Origin: Microbacterium sufflavum
Lineage (GTDB): Bacteria > Actinomycetota > Actinomycetes > Actinomycetales > Microbacteriaceae
Assembly: GCF_023091155.1 (NCBI RefSeq)
Contig: NZ_JAHWXK010000001.1
Span: 1,488,001-1,552,000 of the forward strand
Reading direction: 5' to 3'
DNA: 64,000 nt
A program made the position numbers and the translations under genes. Below the pieces are notes generated by a model. The model had not been told where the DNA came from and made no database searches. It was given only the letters and a program-made list of their open reading frames with translations. This document shows positions 26,420 to 34,032 of the stretch, one piece after another. Numbering within the stretch: position 1 is the first letter of the stretch; each line of letters opens with the position of its first letter.

Positions 26420-26463
26420 AGCCGGTCGGGGGCTCCGGGCGCAAGCCCGTTCTCCGACCGGCT
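26420..26463 (+). promoter_or_regulatory. Nested hairpin in the leader of the BLUF operon
   Basis: Perfect outer arms AGCCGGTCGG (26420-26429) and CCGACCGGCT (26454-26463) enclose an inner stem GGGC-GCAA-GCCC. It ends 16 nt before the first ATG of the operon. It could be a second terminator for the upstream genes or a leader structure for the BLUF operon; neither reading is proven. Confidence 0.45.
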
Positions 26464-26477
26464 CCCTCATGACAGGG

Positions 26478-26489
26478 TCATGATCATGA
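26478..26489. promoter_or_regulatory. 12-bp palindrome over the first start codon of the BLUF operon
   Basis: TCATGATCATGA is perfectly self-complementary and contains two in-frame ATGs (26480 and 26486). It could be an operator or a small RNA fold hiding the start. Short palindromes can arise by chance. Confidence 0.3.
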
Positions 26490-26827
26490 AACTCGTCTCC
26501 TACGCCGGGCAGCAGGTCGTCACGACGGACGACGTGGCGGACGCCCTGGTCACCCTGGCCGCCTCCCTCGCCAGCGAGGGCGAGTCCGCGGCCGTGCAGA
26601 TCCCGATCCACGTGGACGGGGAGAAGGACAGCGCCGACCTGATCGTCGGCGTCGGGAACGACCTCCTGGTCGGTCCGCAGTCGTCGAACGGCGACGACCC
26701 GGACTTCTCCGCGGACGCGGCAGCCCTGCGCGAGCACCGTTTCTACCCGAAGCCGACGGCCGAGGACGGGGATGTCGACGACGACGGACTGCCGGCGATC
26801 GACCTCGACCTGGACCGCGGAGTCTGA
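26480..26827 (+). CDS. Unrecognised acidic protein, first gene of BLUF operon
   Basis: 115 residues, strongly acidic. The first 65 residues look folded (M-K-L-V-S-Y-A-G-Q-Q-V-V-T-T-D-D-V-A-D-A-L-V-T-L-A with V-Q-I-P-I-H-V-D-G and L-I-V-G-V-G-N-D-L-L-V-G), and the tail is rich in Asp. The alternating strands and single long helix suggest a small alpha/beta domain. No family recognised. It stops 1 bp before the next start, so it is operonic with the small GTG-start protein and the BLUF sensor. A second ATG two codons in (MKLVSY) may be the true start. Confidence 0.72.
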   Translation: MIMKLVSYAGQQVVTTDDVADALVTLAASLASEGESAAVQIPIHVDGEKDSADLIVGVGNDLLVGPQSSNGDDPDFSADAAALREHRFYPKPTAEDGDVDDDGLPAIDLDLDRGV

Positions 26828-26828
26828 C

Positions 26829-27098
26829 GTGTCGCATCCGCAGACGCTCGACGTGCCCGAGGAGGGCGCCGCGCACACACCGTCGAAGGCGCTGTGGGCG
26901 TCGGTCGCGGACGGGTTCTACGTGGGCAGCCACGCCGGGACCTTCCTCGGCTACGTCGACCGCCAGCCCGGGGGCCTGTGGCGCGCCTTCGACTCCGCCT
27001 CACAGATCATCGGCGACTTCACCGACCATCACACGGCCATCGCCGCGGTGACCGAGGCCATGACGGACGACACCGCCGCAGGGGGACACCTCGGATGA
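26829..27098 (+). CDS. Unrecognised small protein, second gene of BLUF operon
   Basis: 89 residues from a GTG start (V-S-H-P-Q-T-L). The core W-A-S-V-A-D-G-F-Y-V-G-S-H-A-G-T-F-L-G-Y-V-D with W-R-A-F-D and a helix rich in Ala reads as a small beta-sheet plus helix. No family or signal peptide seen. It overlaps the BLUF gene by 4 bp (ATGA), so both proteins are likely made in similar amounts and may interact. Confidence 0.72.
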   Translation: MSHPQTLDVPEEGAAHTPSKALWASVADGFYVGSHAGTFLGYVDRQPGGLWRAFDSASQIIGDFTDHHTAIAAVTEAMTDDTAAGGHLG

Positions 27099-27559
27099 CG
27101 ACCGACCACGCGCTGCTCTCGCTCGTCTACTGCAGCACCGCCACCCGCGCGTTCGACGACGACGAGCTCGAGGCCCTGCTCGCCTCGAGCCGCGCGGCGA
27201 ACCAGGCGCGCGAGATCACCGGTCTCCTCCTGTACCGCGAGGGCGAGTTCGTGCAGATCCTCGAGGGCGAGGAGGGCGTGGTCGAGGCGCTCATGACCCG
27301 CATCGCCGAGGATCCGCGTCACCACGACGTGCGGGTGCTCCTGCGCGAACCGCTGCACGAGCGCCGGTTCGCGGACTGGACGATGGGGTATCAGCCGATG
27401 GTGGCCGCCGAGCCGCGCCTGGCCGAGGGGTACCGCGACTCGTTCGACGATCTGCGCGTCGGCGACCACGACATGATCGGCCGGGCGCTCATGGAGCTCA
27501 CGATGTGGTTCCGCGTGCGGCAGGCCGCGCAGCGGGCCGAGGCTCTGGAGATCCGGTAG
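27095..27559 (+). CDS. BLUF-domain blue-light sensor protein
   Basis: 154 residues, a short stand-alone BLUF protein binding FAD. The key photocycle residues can be placed by motif: Tyr12 (L-V-Y-C-S), Asn36 (A-A-N-Q-A-R-E-I-T-G), Gln54 (G-E-F-V-Q-I-L-E-G), and Trp95/Met97 (F-A-D-W-T-M-G). All are conserved, so the light reaction should work. After about residue 100 there are roughly 50 helical residues but no EAL, GGDEF or HTH domain. The output must therefore go through a partner, for which the two coupled upstream proteins are natural candidates. Confidence 0.93.
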   Translation: MTTDHALLSLVYCSTATRAFDDDELEALLASSRAANQAREITGLLLYREGEFVQILEGEEGVVEALMTRIAEDPRHHDVRVLLREPLHERRFADWTMGYQPMVAAEPRLAEGYRDSFDDLRVGDHDMIGRALMELTMWFRVRQAAQRAEALEIR

Positions 27560-27583
27560 GGCTGCGGGCGGTAGGCTGTTCGA

Positions 27584-28699
27584 GTGGCTGCCTCCCCCAC
27601 CAACCCCTATTCCGAAGCCGGTGTCGATACTGCTGCCGGCGATCTCGCGGTCGAGCTGATGAAGTCGTCCGTGCGCGCGACGCACGGACCCGAAGTGCTC
27701 GGCGGCGTCGGCGGTTTCGCCGGCCTCTTCGACGCGAGCGCGCTGCGCGACTTCCGGCGTCCGCTGCTGGCGACCAGCACCGACGGCGTCGGCACCAAGG
27801 TCGCGATCGCCCAGGCGATCGACAAGCACGACACGATCGGGCAGGACCTGGTCGGCATGGTCGTCGACGACATCGTCGTGGTGGGTGCGAAGCCCCTCTT
27901 CATGACCGACTACATCGCGTGCGGCAAGGTCGTGCCCGAGCGCATCGCCGACATCGTCCGCGGCATCGCCGGGGCGTGCGCGGCCACCGGCACCGCGCTG
28001 GTCGGTGGCGAGACGGCCGAGCACCCCGGACTTCTCGGACCGCGCGACTACGACGTGGCGGGAGCCGCGACCGGCGTGGTCGAGGCGGATGCGATCCTCG
28101 GCGCCGAGCGCGTGCAGGACGGCGATGCGGTGATCGCGGTCGCCTCCAGCGGCCTGCACTCCAATGGCTACTCGCTCGTGCGTCACATCATCACGGGCGC
28201 CGGCATCTCGTACGCCGACACCGCCGCCGACTTCGGCACCACGTGGGGCGAGGCCCTGCTGGAGCCCACCCGCCTGTACACGCTGCCGCTGCTGCGCCTG
28301 ATCGAGCAGCTCGCGGGCGGCGTGCACGCCCTGAGTCACGTGACCGGCGGCGGCATCGCGGCGAACCTCGCGCGCGTGCTCCCGCAGGGCAGCTGGGCCG
28401 AGGTCGACCGCGGCACGTGGTCGCCCAGCCCGGTGTTCCGCGTGCTGAGCGACATCGCCGGGTCGACGCTGGAGTCGGCCGAGGGCACCTGGAACCTGGG
28501 CGTCGGCTTCCTCGCGGTGGTCGCCGGCGACAAGAAAGACGCGGCGATCGCGGCGCTGGACGCCGAGGGCATGCCCGCGTGGCAGGTCGGCACCGTCGGC
28601 TTCGGCCCGCGGCCGACCGGCGAGTTCGAGCAGGGCGCCAAGGGCGTCGACGGTGGAGCGGTGCGCCTGATGGGCGCCTACGCGGACGGAGCGAAGTAA
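27584..28699 (+). CDS. purM: AIR synthase PurM (phosphoribosylformylglycinamidine cyclo-ligase)
   Basis: 371 residues. It closes the imidazole ring of FGAM using ATP. Signatures include S-T-D-G-V-G-T-K-V (residues near 65-73), D-L-V-G-M-V-V-D-D-I-V-V, G-G-E-T-A-E-H-P-G and H-V-T-G-G-G-I-A-A-N-L. The GTG start and a roughly 20-residue polar N-terminal extension are usual in actinobacteria. Directly upstream of purF with a 6-bp gap, so co-transcribed. Confidence 0.96.
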   Translation: MAASPTNPYSEAGVDTAAGDLAVELMKSSVRATHGPEVLGGVGGFAGLFDASALRDFRRPLLATSTDGVGTKVAIAQAIDKHDTIGQDLVGMVVDDIVVVGAKPLFMTDYIACGKVVPERIADIVRGIAGACAATGTALVGGETAEHPGLLGPRDYDVAGAATGVVEADAILGAERVQDGDAVIAVASSGLHSNGYSLVRHIITGAGISYADTAADFGTTWGEALLEPTRLYTLPLLRLIEQLAGGVHALSHVTGGGIAANLARVLPQGSWAEVDRGTWSPSPVFRVLSDIAGSTLESAEGTWNLGVGFLAVVAGDKKDAAIAALDAEGMPAWQVGTVGFGPRPTGEFEQGAKGVDGGAVRLMGAYADGAK

Positions 28700-28705
28700 C
28701 ACCCC

Positions 28706-30178
28706 ATGTGCGGCATCGTCGGAATGGTGGGGACAGCCCCGGTCAATCAGGACATCTACGACGCGCTCCTGCTGCTGCAGCATCGCGGGCAGGACGCGAC
28801 GGGCATCGCCACGGCGGAGGCCAACGGCGTGATGCACAACGCGAAGGCGCAGGGCATGGTGCGCGAGGCGTTCCGCACCCGCGACATGCGCGCGCTGCTC
28901 GGCAACGTCGGCCTCGGCCACGTGCGCTACGCCACCAAGGGCACCGCGTCGAGCGAGGAGGAGATGCAGCCGTTCTACGTGAACGCGCCGTACGGCATCA
29001 TCCTCATCCACAACGGCAACCTCACGAACACCCGTGAGCTCACGGCGGAGATGGCGAAGCGCGACCGCCGTCACCTGAACTCGTCGAGCGACACCGAGCT
29101 GCTGCTCAATGTGCTCGCGGGCGAGCTGCAGGCCACCACGTCGACGGTCGACCTCGACCCGGAGCGCATCTTCGAGGCGGTCGCCCGCACCCACGAGCGC
29201 ATCGAGGGCGCGTATGCGGTGATCGCGGTGATCGCGGGCTACGGTCTGCTGGCGTTCCGCGACCCGTTCGGCATCCGGCCGCTGATCCTGGGCCGCCGTC
29301 CGTCGACCGTGCCCGGCGCGGAGGGACGCGACGAGTGGGTCGTCGCGAGCGAGTCGCTGGTGCTGGAGAACGCCGACTACGAGGTCGTGCGCGAGGTCGA
29401 GCCCGGCGAGGCCGTGTTCATCACGAACGACGGCGAGCTGTTCACGCGGCAGTGCGCCACGGAGACGCATCTCGCGCCGTGCGCGTTCGAGTACGTGTAC
29501 CTCGCCCGCCCCGACTCGATCATGAACGGCATCTCGGTCTACGAGTCGCGCCTGCGCATGGGCGACAAGCTGGCCGACACGATCGCCAAGCACGTGCCGA
29601 TGGACAAGATCGACGTGGTCATGCCCATCCCCGACTCCTCGCGCCCGGCCGCGATGGAGGTGGCCCGCAAGCTCGGCATCGAGTACCGCGAGGGCTTCTA
29701 CAAGAACCGCTATGTGGGCCGCACGTTCATCATGCCGGGGCAGGCGGTGCGCAAGAAGAGCGTGCGCCAGAAGCTCAACGCGATGTCGGCCGAGTTCCAG
29801 GGCAAGAACGTGCTGCTGATCGACGACTCGATCGTGCGCGGCACCACGTCGAAGGAGATCATCCAGATGGCCCGCGACGCCGGCGCCTCCTCGGTGACCT
29901 TCGCCTCGGCGGCCCCGCCCGTGCGGCACCCGCACGTGTACGGCATCAACATGCCGTCGCGGCACGAGCTGATCGCGCACGGCCGCACGATCCCCGAGAT
30001 CGCGGAGGAGCTGGGCTGCGACCACCTGGTGTACCAGGAGGTCGACGACCTGAAGGCCGCGATCACCGAGGGCTCCGTGCTGGAGGATCTCGACATGAGC
30101 TGCTTCGACGGCCGATACGTCACCGGCACCGTCACCGACGAATACCTCGCCTGGGTGGAGGGGTCGCAGACCTCATGA
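28706..30178 (+). CDS. purF: Amidophosphoribosyltransferase PurF
   Basis: 490 residues. Commits PRPP to purine synthesis by transferring glutamine nitrogen. The catalytic Cys2 directly follows Met (M-C-G-I-V-G) and is exposed on removal of Met. The N-terminal Ntn-hydrolase half has H-V-R-Y-A-T-K-G and S-S-D-T-E-L. The phosphoribosyl half has the PRPP loop V-L-L-I-D-D-S-I-V-R-G-T-T-S. It follows purM and overlaps the next MFS gene by 4 bp. Confidence 0.97.
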   Translation: MCGIVGMVGTAPVNQDIYDALLLLQHRGQDATGIATAEANGVMHNAKAQGMVREAFRTRDMRALLGNVGLGHVRYATKGTASSEEEMQPFYVNAPYGIILIHNGNLTNTRELTAEMAKRDRRHLNSSSDTELLLNVLAGELQATTSTVDLDPERIFEAVARTHERIEGAYAVIAVIAGYGLLAFRDPFGIRPLILGRRPSTVPGAEGRDEWVVASESLVLENADYEVVREVEPGEAVFITNDGELFTRQCATETHLAPCAFEYVYLARPDSIMNGISVYESRLRMGDKLADTIAKHVPMDKIDVVMPIPDSSRPAAMEVARKLGIEYREGFYKNRYVGRTFIMPGQAVRKKSVRQKLNAMSAEFQGKNVLLIDDSIVRGTTSKEIIQMARDAGASSVTFASAAPPVRHPHVYGINMPSRHELIAHGRTIPEIAEELGCDHLVYQEVDDLKAAITEGSVLEDLDMSCFDGRYVTGTVTDEYLAWVEGSQTS

Positions 30179-31488
30179 CGGCGCCGAGCGCGCGGCCGCT
30201 CTGGCAGGGTCGGGCTCTCGCGCTGGTCGGGATCGTGCTGGTCGCGTTCTCGCTGCGGTCCGCGGTCGCCTCGCTGTCTCCCGTGCTCGACCACGTCGCG
30301 GAGGACTTCCCGGTCTCGTCCGTGATCGTGGGGCTGATCGGGGCGGCGCCGCCGGTGTGCTTCGCGCTGTTCGGCCTGCTGACGCCGCTGTTCGAGCGTC
30401 GGTTCGGCCTGGAGCGGATGGCCGTCGTGGCGATCGTGCTGATGGCGGCCGGGATGCTGCTGCGTGGTCTGGCCCCGGACTCGTGGAGCCTGCTCGCGGC
30501 GACGGCCGTGGTGTTCGCGGGCGTCGGTTCGGGCAACGTGCTGCTGCCGCCGCTGGTGAAGAAGTACTTCGCCGACCGTCTCGGCGTCATGATGACCGCG
30601 TACTCGACCACGCTCGCGGTCTCCACGTTCCTGCCGCCGCTGGTCGCGGTGCCCGTGGCCGACTCGCTCGGCTGGCGCATCTCCCTCGGCATGTGGGGCG
30701 TGGTGGCGGCGCTGGCGCTGGTGCCCTGGGTCACGCTGCTGGTGCGCACGCGCGGGGAGCGCGATCGTCCGATGCCCACCGAGCTCCTGACGCCCGACCC
30801 GACCGACGGCGTGGACGATGTGCGTGACGCGGTCGCCGCCTCGACCGGACCGATCACGACCCAGTCGGCGAGCCCGCGCGTGTTCGGGCGGCTCTGGCGG
30901 CTGCCGCTGGCGTGGGCCCTCGCGCTCGTGTTCGGCACCTCGTCGACCATGGCGTACGTGGCGTTCGCGTGGCTGCCGACGATCCTGGTCGACCTGGGTG
31001 GCGTCAGCCCGGCTACCGCGGGCTTCCTGCTGTCGCTGTTCGCTCTGGTCGGGCTGCCCTGCTCGATGCTGGTGCCCGTGCTCGTGGTGCGGTTCCAGGC
31101 GACGCGGCCGCTGTTCCTGGTGGCGGTCGCGGCGGGACTGGTGGGGCTGCTCGGGCTGCTGCTCCTGCCGACCGTGGCGCTGCCGCTGTGGGTGGCGATC
31201 TTCGGCCTCACGGCCATCATGTTCCCGCTGAGTCTGGTGCTGCTGAGCATCCGTGCCCGCACGCCGGAGAGCGCCGTCGCGCTGAGCGGGTTCGTGCAGA
31301 GCATCGGCTATGCGATCGCGGCTGTCTTCCCGCTGCTGGTGGGGCTGCTGCACGAGACGACCGGCGGGTGGCAGGTGCCGCTGCTGGTCGTCGCCGCGGT
31401 GCTCGTGGTGTCGATCCCCGCGGGCATCGTCGCCGGTCGCCGCCGCACGATCGAAGACGAGTGGGAGCGCCGGCACGGCCACTGGTGA
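30175..31488 (+). CDS. MFS transporter, CynX/NimT-like
   Basis: 437 residues, 12 predicted helices with a long cytoplasmic loop near 195-240. The N-terminal F-S-L-R-S-A-V-A-S-L-S-P-V-L motif and G-L-I-G-A-A-P-P-V-C-F-A-L-F-G match the CynX/NimT (cyanate/2-nitroimidazole) group. It overlaps purF by ATGA, so it is translated with the purine genes; whether it moves a purine-related compound is unknown. Confidence 0.9.
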   Translation: MTAPSARPLWQGRALALVGIVLVAFSLRSAVASLSPVLDHVAEDFPVSSVIVGLIGAAPPVCFALFGLLTPLFERRFGLERMAVVAIVLMAAGMLLRGLAPDSWSLLAATAVVFAGVGSGNVLLPPLVKKYFADRLGVMMTAYSTTLAVSTFLPPLVAVPVADSLGWRISLGMWGVVAALALVPWVTLLVRTRGERDRPMPTELLTPDPTDGVDDVRDAVAASTGPITTQSASPRVFGRLWRLPLAWALALVFGTSSTMAYVAFAWLPTILVDLGGVSPATAGFLLSLFALVGLPCSMLVPVLVVRFQATRPLFLVAVAAGLVGLLGLLLLPTVALPLWVAIFGLTAIMFPLSLVLLSIRARTPESAVALSGFVQSIGYAIAAVFPLLVGLLHETTGGWQVPLLVVAAVLVVSIPAGIVAGRRRTIEDEWERRHGHW

Positions 31489-31493
31489 CGCCG

Positions 31494-31766
31494 CTAGCGG
31501 ATCGGCACCGAGGTCCCGTGGGAGACCCCCTCGTAGAAGTAGGTAGCGATGCCGATCGCCGCGAACGTCACCAGGACGAGGGCGAGAATGACGCCGGCTG
31601 CGATGAGGACGACCGCTTCTGATCGAGGCGGCCGCCGTGTGAGGCGATGGATCACCAGGATGAGCAAGGCGCCTTCGATGAGAAAGGCCCAGGGGCTGAA
31701 GAGGCCGAGAAGAGCGCCAGCCGCCGCCAAGGCCAAGATCCACCAGTGCAATCGCGCGCGCTCCAT
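31494..31766 (-). CDS. Small membrane protein, unknown
   Basis: 90 residues with three hydrophobic stretches (about 8-22, 24-40 and 52-75) and a basic loop R-R-P-P-R-S. The base composition is noticeably less GC-rich than the neighbours. It ends 5 bp from the MFS stop, convergent. No family is recognised; the length and hydrophobic pattern favour a real but minor gene. Confidence 0.55.
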   Translation of the reverse strand: MERARLHWWILALAAAGALLGLFSPWAFLIEGALLILVIHRLTRRPPRSEAVVLIAAGVILALVLVTFAAIGIATYFYEGVSHGTSVPIR

Positions 31767-31889
31767 GATGTAAAACTTTACTGCTCGTGAGTCCTCGTCC
31801 CCGCCCTGGGAAAACCGCGGGGCTCTGACGCGTCGGCTGGTCTGCGCGAACCGGCGTCAGCACTGGGAAGCGGAGGAGCGGGGCGAAGG

Positions 31890-31908
31890 GGTAACCTAAC
31901 GTGTTACC
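31890..31908. promoter_or_regulatory. Inverted repeat upstream of the small membrane protein at 31956
   Basis: GGTAAC, seven bases, GTTACC: perfect 6-bp arms 48 bp before the ATG. AT-rich core in GC-rich context; likely a regulator site or promoter-associated dyad. No cognate regulator is adjacent. Confidence 0.4.
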
Positions 31909-31955
31909 TCTCGTTGTGCAGCGCGGTCTGTGGCCGCCGGAAAGCAGTGTGCCCG

Positions 31956-32261
31956 ATGGACATGACATCACCATCCCGAGTCAGGACCGGTGCGGCGACC
32001 CCGCAGCCGGACGAACCCGGTGAGCGCTTCCTCGGCATCTCCAGCGTCGTCATCGCGGTCGTCTCGCTCGTGTGCGGCTTCGCGCTGTTCCCGCCACTGG
32101 TCGGTGTGATCGCCGGGCTCCTCGGTCGGCAGCGCGAGCCACGGGGGCACGCGATCGCGGCGTGGGGCATCGCGCTCAACCTCGTCGTGCTGTTCGGCTG
32201 GGTCCTGCTGCTGGCGGTGCTCGTGCTCACCGGCACGTTGACCGCACTCCTGCACCCGTAA
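31956..32261 (+). CDS. Small DUF4190-like membrane protein
   Basis: 101 residues. After a polar Pro/Thr/Glu-rich N-terminus come two predicted helices (about 30-55 and 70-97), with a G-L-L-G-R-Q-R-E-P-R-G-H-A-I-A-A-W-G-I-A-L-N segment typical of DUF4190-like proteins, in which G-R plus a following A-x-x-G-x-x-L-N is common. The function of this family is unknown. It is followed by a strong bidirectional terminator. Confidence 0.68.
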   Translation: MDMTSPSRVRTGAATPQPDEPGERFLGISSVVIAVVSLVCGFALFPPLVGVIAGLLGRQREPRGHAIAAWGIALNLVVLFGWVLLLAVLVLTGTLTALLHP

Positions 32262-32277
32262 CCGCCCGGACACGACG

Positions 32278-32304
32278 AAACACCCGCACGAGGTGCGGGT
32301 GTTT
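32278..32304. terminator. Bidirectional hairpin terminator
   Basis: Perfect 12-bp stem AAACACCCGCAC / GTGCGGGTGTTT with loop GAG. The A-run and T-run at the ends make it efficient in both directions, between the convergent small-membrane-protein and DUF3073 genes. Confidence 0.9.
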
Positions 32305-32316
32305 CGAACCGGGAGG

Positions 32317-32508
32317 CTAGGCCTTCTCTAGTTCGTCTTCGTCTTCGTCCGCGTACTCATCGGCCCACTTGTCGACGTAGGCGTCTTCGTCGGAGTCGCT
32401 CGAATGCCCGAGCTCGCGCTCCAGCGCCGAGTAGTTCACCGACGGACTGTACGCCTTGAGTTCGCGGGCGATCTTTGTGTGTTTCGCCTTCTGACGGCCA
32501 CGGCCCAT
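32317..32508 (-). CDS. DUF3073 family protein
   Basis: 63 residues. M-G-R-G-R-Q-K-A-K-H-T-K-I-A-R-E-L-K-A-Y-S-P is the DUF3073 signature, followed by an acidic tail rich in D/E/Y. The family is a conserved actinobacterial marker with no assigned function; the basic N-terminus and acidic end suggest nucleic-acid contact. It is divergent from the universal stress protein gene. Confidence 0.92.
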   Translation of the reverse strand: MGRGRQKAKHTKIARELKAYSPSVNYSALERELGHSSDSDEDAYVDKWADEYADEDEDELEKA

Positions 32509-32657
32509 GCCTGAGACCCCCTCACGAGTTAAGCTGCGGGCAGACGGGCGCCCGAGTCATTCACGACACCGGCTCGCGGCCGGTAAGAGTAGCATTCAGA
32601 ATAGCATGCGGGGAACACGCCCTGGCCGGTGCCGGGCCGCCGAAGGGAGCGATCTTC

Positions 32658-33200
32658 ATGACCGACAGCACCTCGAACCCCTCCGATGAGGCCACGCAGA
32701 ACGCAGCGCTGCAGAAGGCGGTGATCGTGGGCATCCAGGTGGATCAGGATCCGCGCGTGCTCGACGAGGCCGTCCGCTTCGCCCGCCTGCTGAACGCGCC
32801 GCTGGTGGTCGCGCACGTCGACGTCACCCGCTTCGTGACCTACGAGGACCCCGACGGCTACGTGCACTCGGCGCCGATCGACATCAACTTCGACGCGGGA
32901 GCGGCGGAGTTCGAAGCGGTCGAGGCTGCCGCTGCCACCCAGCTGCGCGACCGCGGCATCACCTGGACCGCCCGTCAGCTCGTCGGCGATCCGGCGCTGG
33001 CGATCAAGCAGCTCGCGAACAAGCTCGATGCGCAGTTGATCGTGGTCGGCACGCGCAAGCGCGGCCTCGGCGAGTCCATCCGGGAGTTCTTCACCGGCTC
33101 GGTGGCGGCACGTCTCACGCATCGCCAGCATCGCTCGGTGCTCGTGGTGCCGCTGGGCGAGCTCGTGCCCGACGACCAGAAGGAGATCTGGCCCGAGTAG
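32658..33200 (+). CDS. Universal stress protein, UspA family
   Basis: 180 residues, single Usp domain. The ATP-binding signature is present: V-V-G-T-R-K-R-G-L-G, then F-F-T-G-S-V-A, then S-V-L-V-V-P. ATG follows GAAGGGAG at a proper distance. Such proteins help survival under starvation or oxidative stress. A strong terminator follows, so it is a single-gene unit. Confidence 0.93.
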   Translation: MTDSTSNPSDEATQNAALQKAVIVGIQVDQDPRVLDEAVRFARLLNAPLVVAHVDVTRFVTYEDPDGYVHSAPIDINFDAGAAEFEAVEAAAATQLRDRGITWTARQLVGDPALAIKQLANKLDAQLIVVGTRKRGLGESIREFFTGSVAARLTHRQHRSVLVVPLGELVPDDQKEIWPE

Positions 33201-33210
33201 TCGGACAGAC

Positions 33211-33252
33211 GCGAGAGGGCCCCGTCGACCGTTGTCGACGGGGCCCTCTCGC
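33211..33252. terminator. Perfect 19-bp hairpin terminator
   Basis: Arms of 19 bp starting GCGAGAGGGCC and ending GGCCCTCTCGC with loop CGTT. It separates the convergent stress-protein and PadR-operon transcripts and can serve both. Confidence 0.92.
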
Positions 33253-33253
33253 G

Positions 33254-33409
33254 TCAGCCCGTGTGGATGACGATGCCGCGTGCCGGTGCGAGGGGGCGCT
33301 CCGGCGGGGATGCCGTTGCCGCGGTCGTGGGCGCCGGGAGCTGCGGAGCGGACCGATCCGCCGCCGGTGTCGGACGCGCGGGCGGGTCCACCGGCGGCGG
33401 GGTGTTCAC
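33254..33409 (-). CDS. Possible 51-residue Pro/Ala-rich protein coupled to the PadR gene
   Basis: A GTG overlaps the padR-type stop (GTGA), and the frame stays open for 51 codons, closing 2 bp before the terminator stem. Third positions look coding-like, and the product is Pro/Ala-rich with a C-terminal G-I-V-I-H-T-G. No family, signal peptide or strong ribosome-binding site. It may be a real third operon gene or a GC-rich open frame by chance. Confidence 0.35.
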   Translation of the reverse strand: MNTPPPVDPPARPTPAADRSAPQLPAPTTAATASPPERPLAPARGIVIHTG

Positions 33410-34032
33410 GATCCCGACCGGCTCAGGCCCGCGGTGACGCCGCGCGCGGCCTCGTCGAGGGCGTTCTCGAGCTCGGTGACGATCGTCGCGGGGAGCAGCC
33501 CGCCCTTCGCCACGTGCGTGCGCAGGTCGGTGCGGACGCGTGCCCGGAACGCGTTGATGATCGCATCCGCGCGGTGGAGCTCGTCGCGGCTCGTGAGGCG
33601 CGCGTCGTCGGTCTCCGTCCGGGGGCGGCTCTTCGCCGCGGCCCTGTCGTCCTTCGCCGCGGTCGCGAGGTCGGCCCGCAGGCTCTTCATCGCCTCCTGC
33701 ACGCTCTGGCGCACCTCGTTGGCGATCAGGCGCACCGAGTCGGTGATGCCCGCCTCGATACCCGCGAGGTCGGCCTCGCGCGAGGCGAGCTCGGCGCGTC
33801 CGGCCTCGGTGATCGCGTAGATCGTGGTGCGGCCGTCGACGGACTTGGTCACGAGGCCCTCCTCCTCCAGCTTCGCGAGGCGCGGGTAGATGGTCCCGGC
33901 GCTGGGCGTATAGGTGCCGCCCGTGCGATCGGTGAGCGACTGGATGATGCCGTAGCCGTGCTGCGGCGACTCGGCCAGCAGTGACAGCAGGTACAGCCGC
34001 AGGTCGCCGTGCGAGAAGACCGCGGGAGTCAT
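33406..34032 (-). CDS. PadR-family regulator (second)
   Basis: 208 residues. Winged helix at about 8-85: L-R-L-Y-L-L-S-L-L-A-E-S-P-Q-H-G-Y-G-I-I-Q-S-L, S-A-G-T-I-Y-P-R-L-A-K-L-E-E-E-G-L, and the T-I-Y-A-I-T-E-A-G wing. The long C-terminal part is helical with K-S-R-P-R-T-E-T-D-D near 145-154. It is the second gene of an operon with the DUF4097 protein (ATGA overlap), and two AT-rich dyads precede that operon, so autoregulation is expected. Confidence 0.9.
   Translation of the reverse strand: MTPAVFSHGDLRLYLLSLLAESPQHGYGIIQSLTDRTGGTYTPSAGTIYPRLAKLEEEGLVTKSVDGRTTIYAITEAGRAELASREADLAGIEAGITDSVRLIANEVRQSVQEAMKSLRADLATAAKDDRAAAKSRPRTETDDARLTSRDELHRADAIINAFRARVRTDLRTHVAKGGLLPATIVTELENALDEAARGVTAGLSRSGS

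Noticed and set aside
31767..31889. tRNA or small RNA in the gap before 31956
   Set aside because: Weak stems only (CTGACGC/GCGTCAG), with no cloverleaf or known RNA motif.
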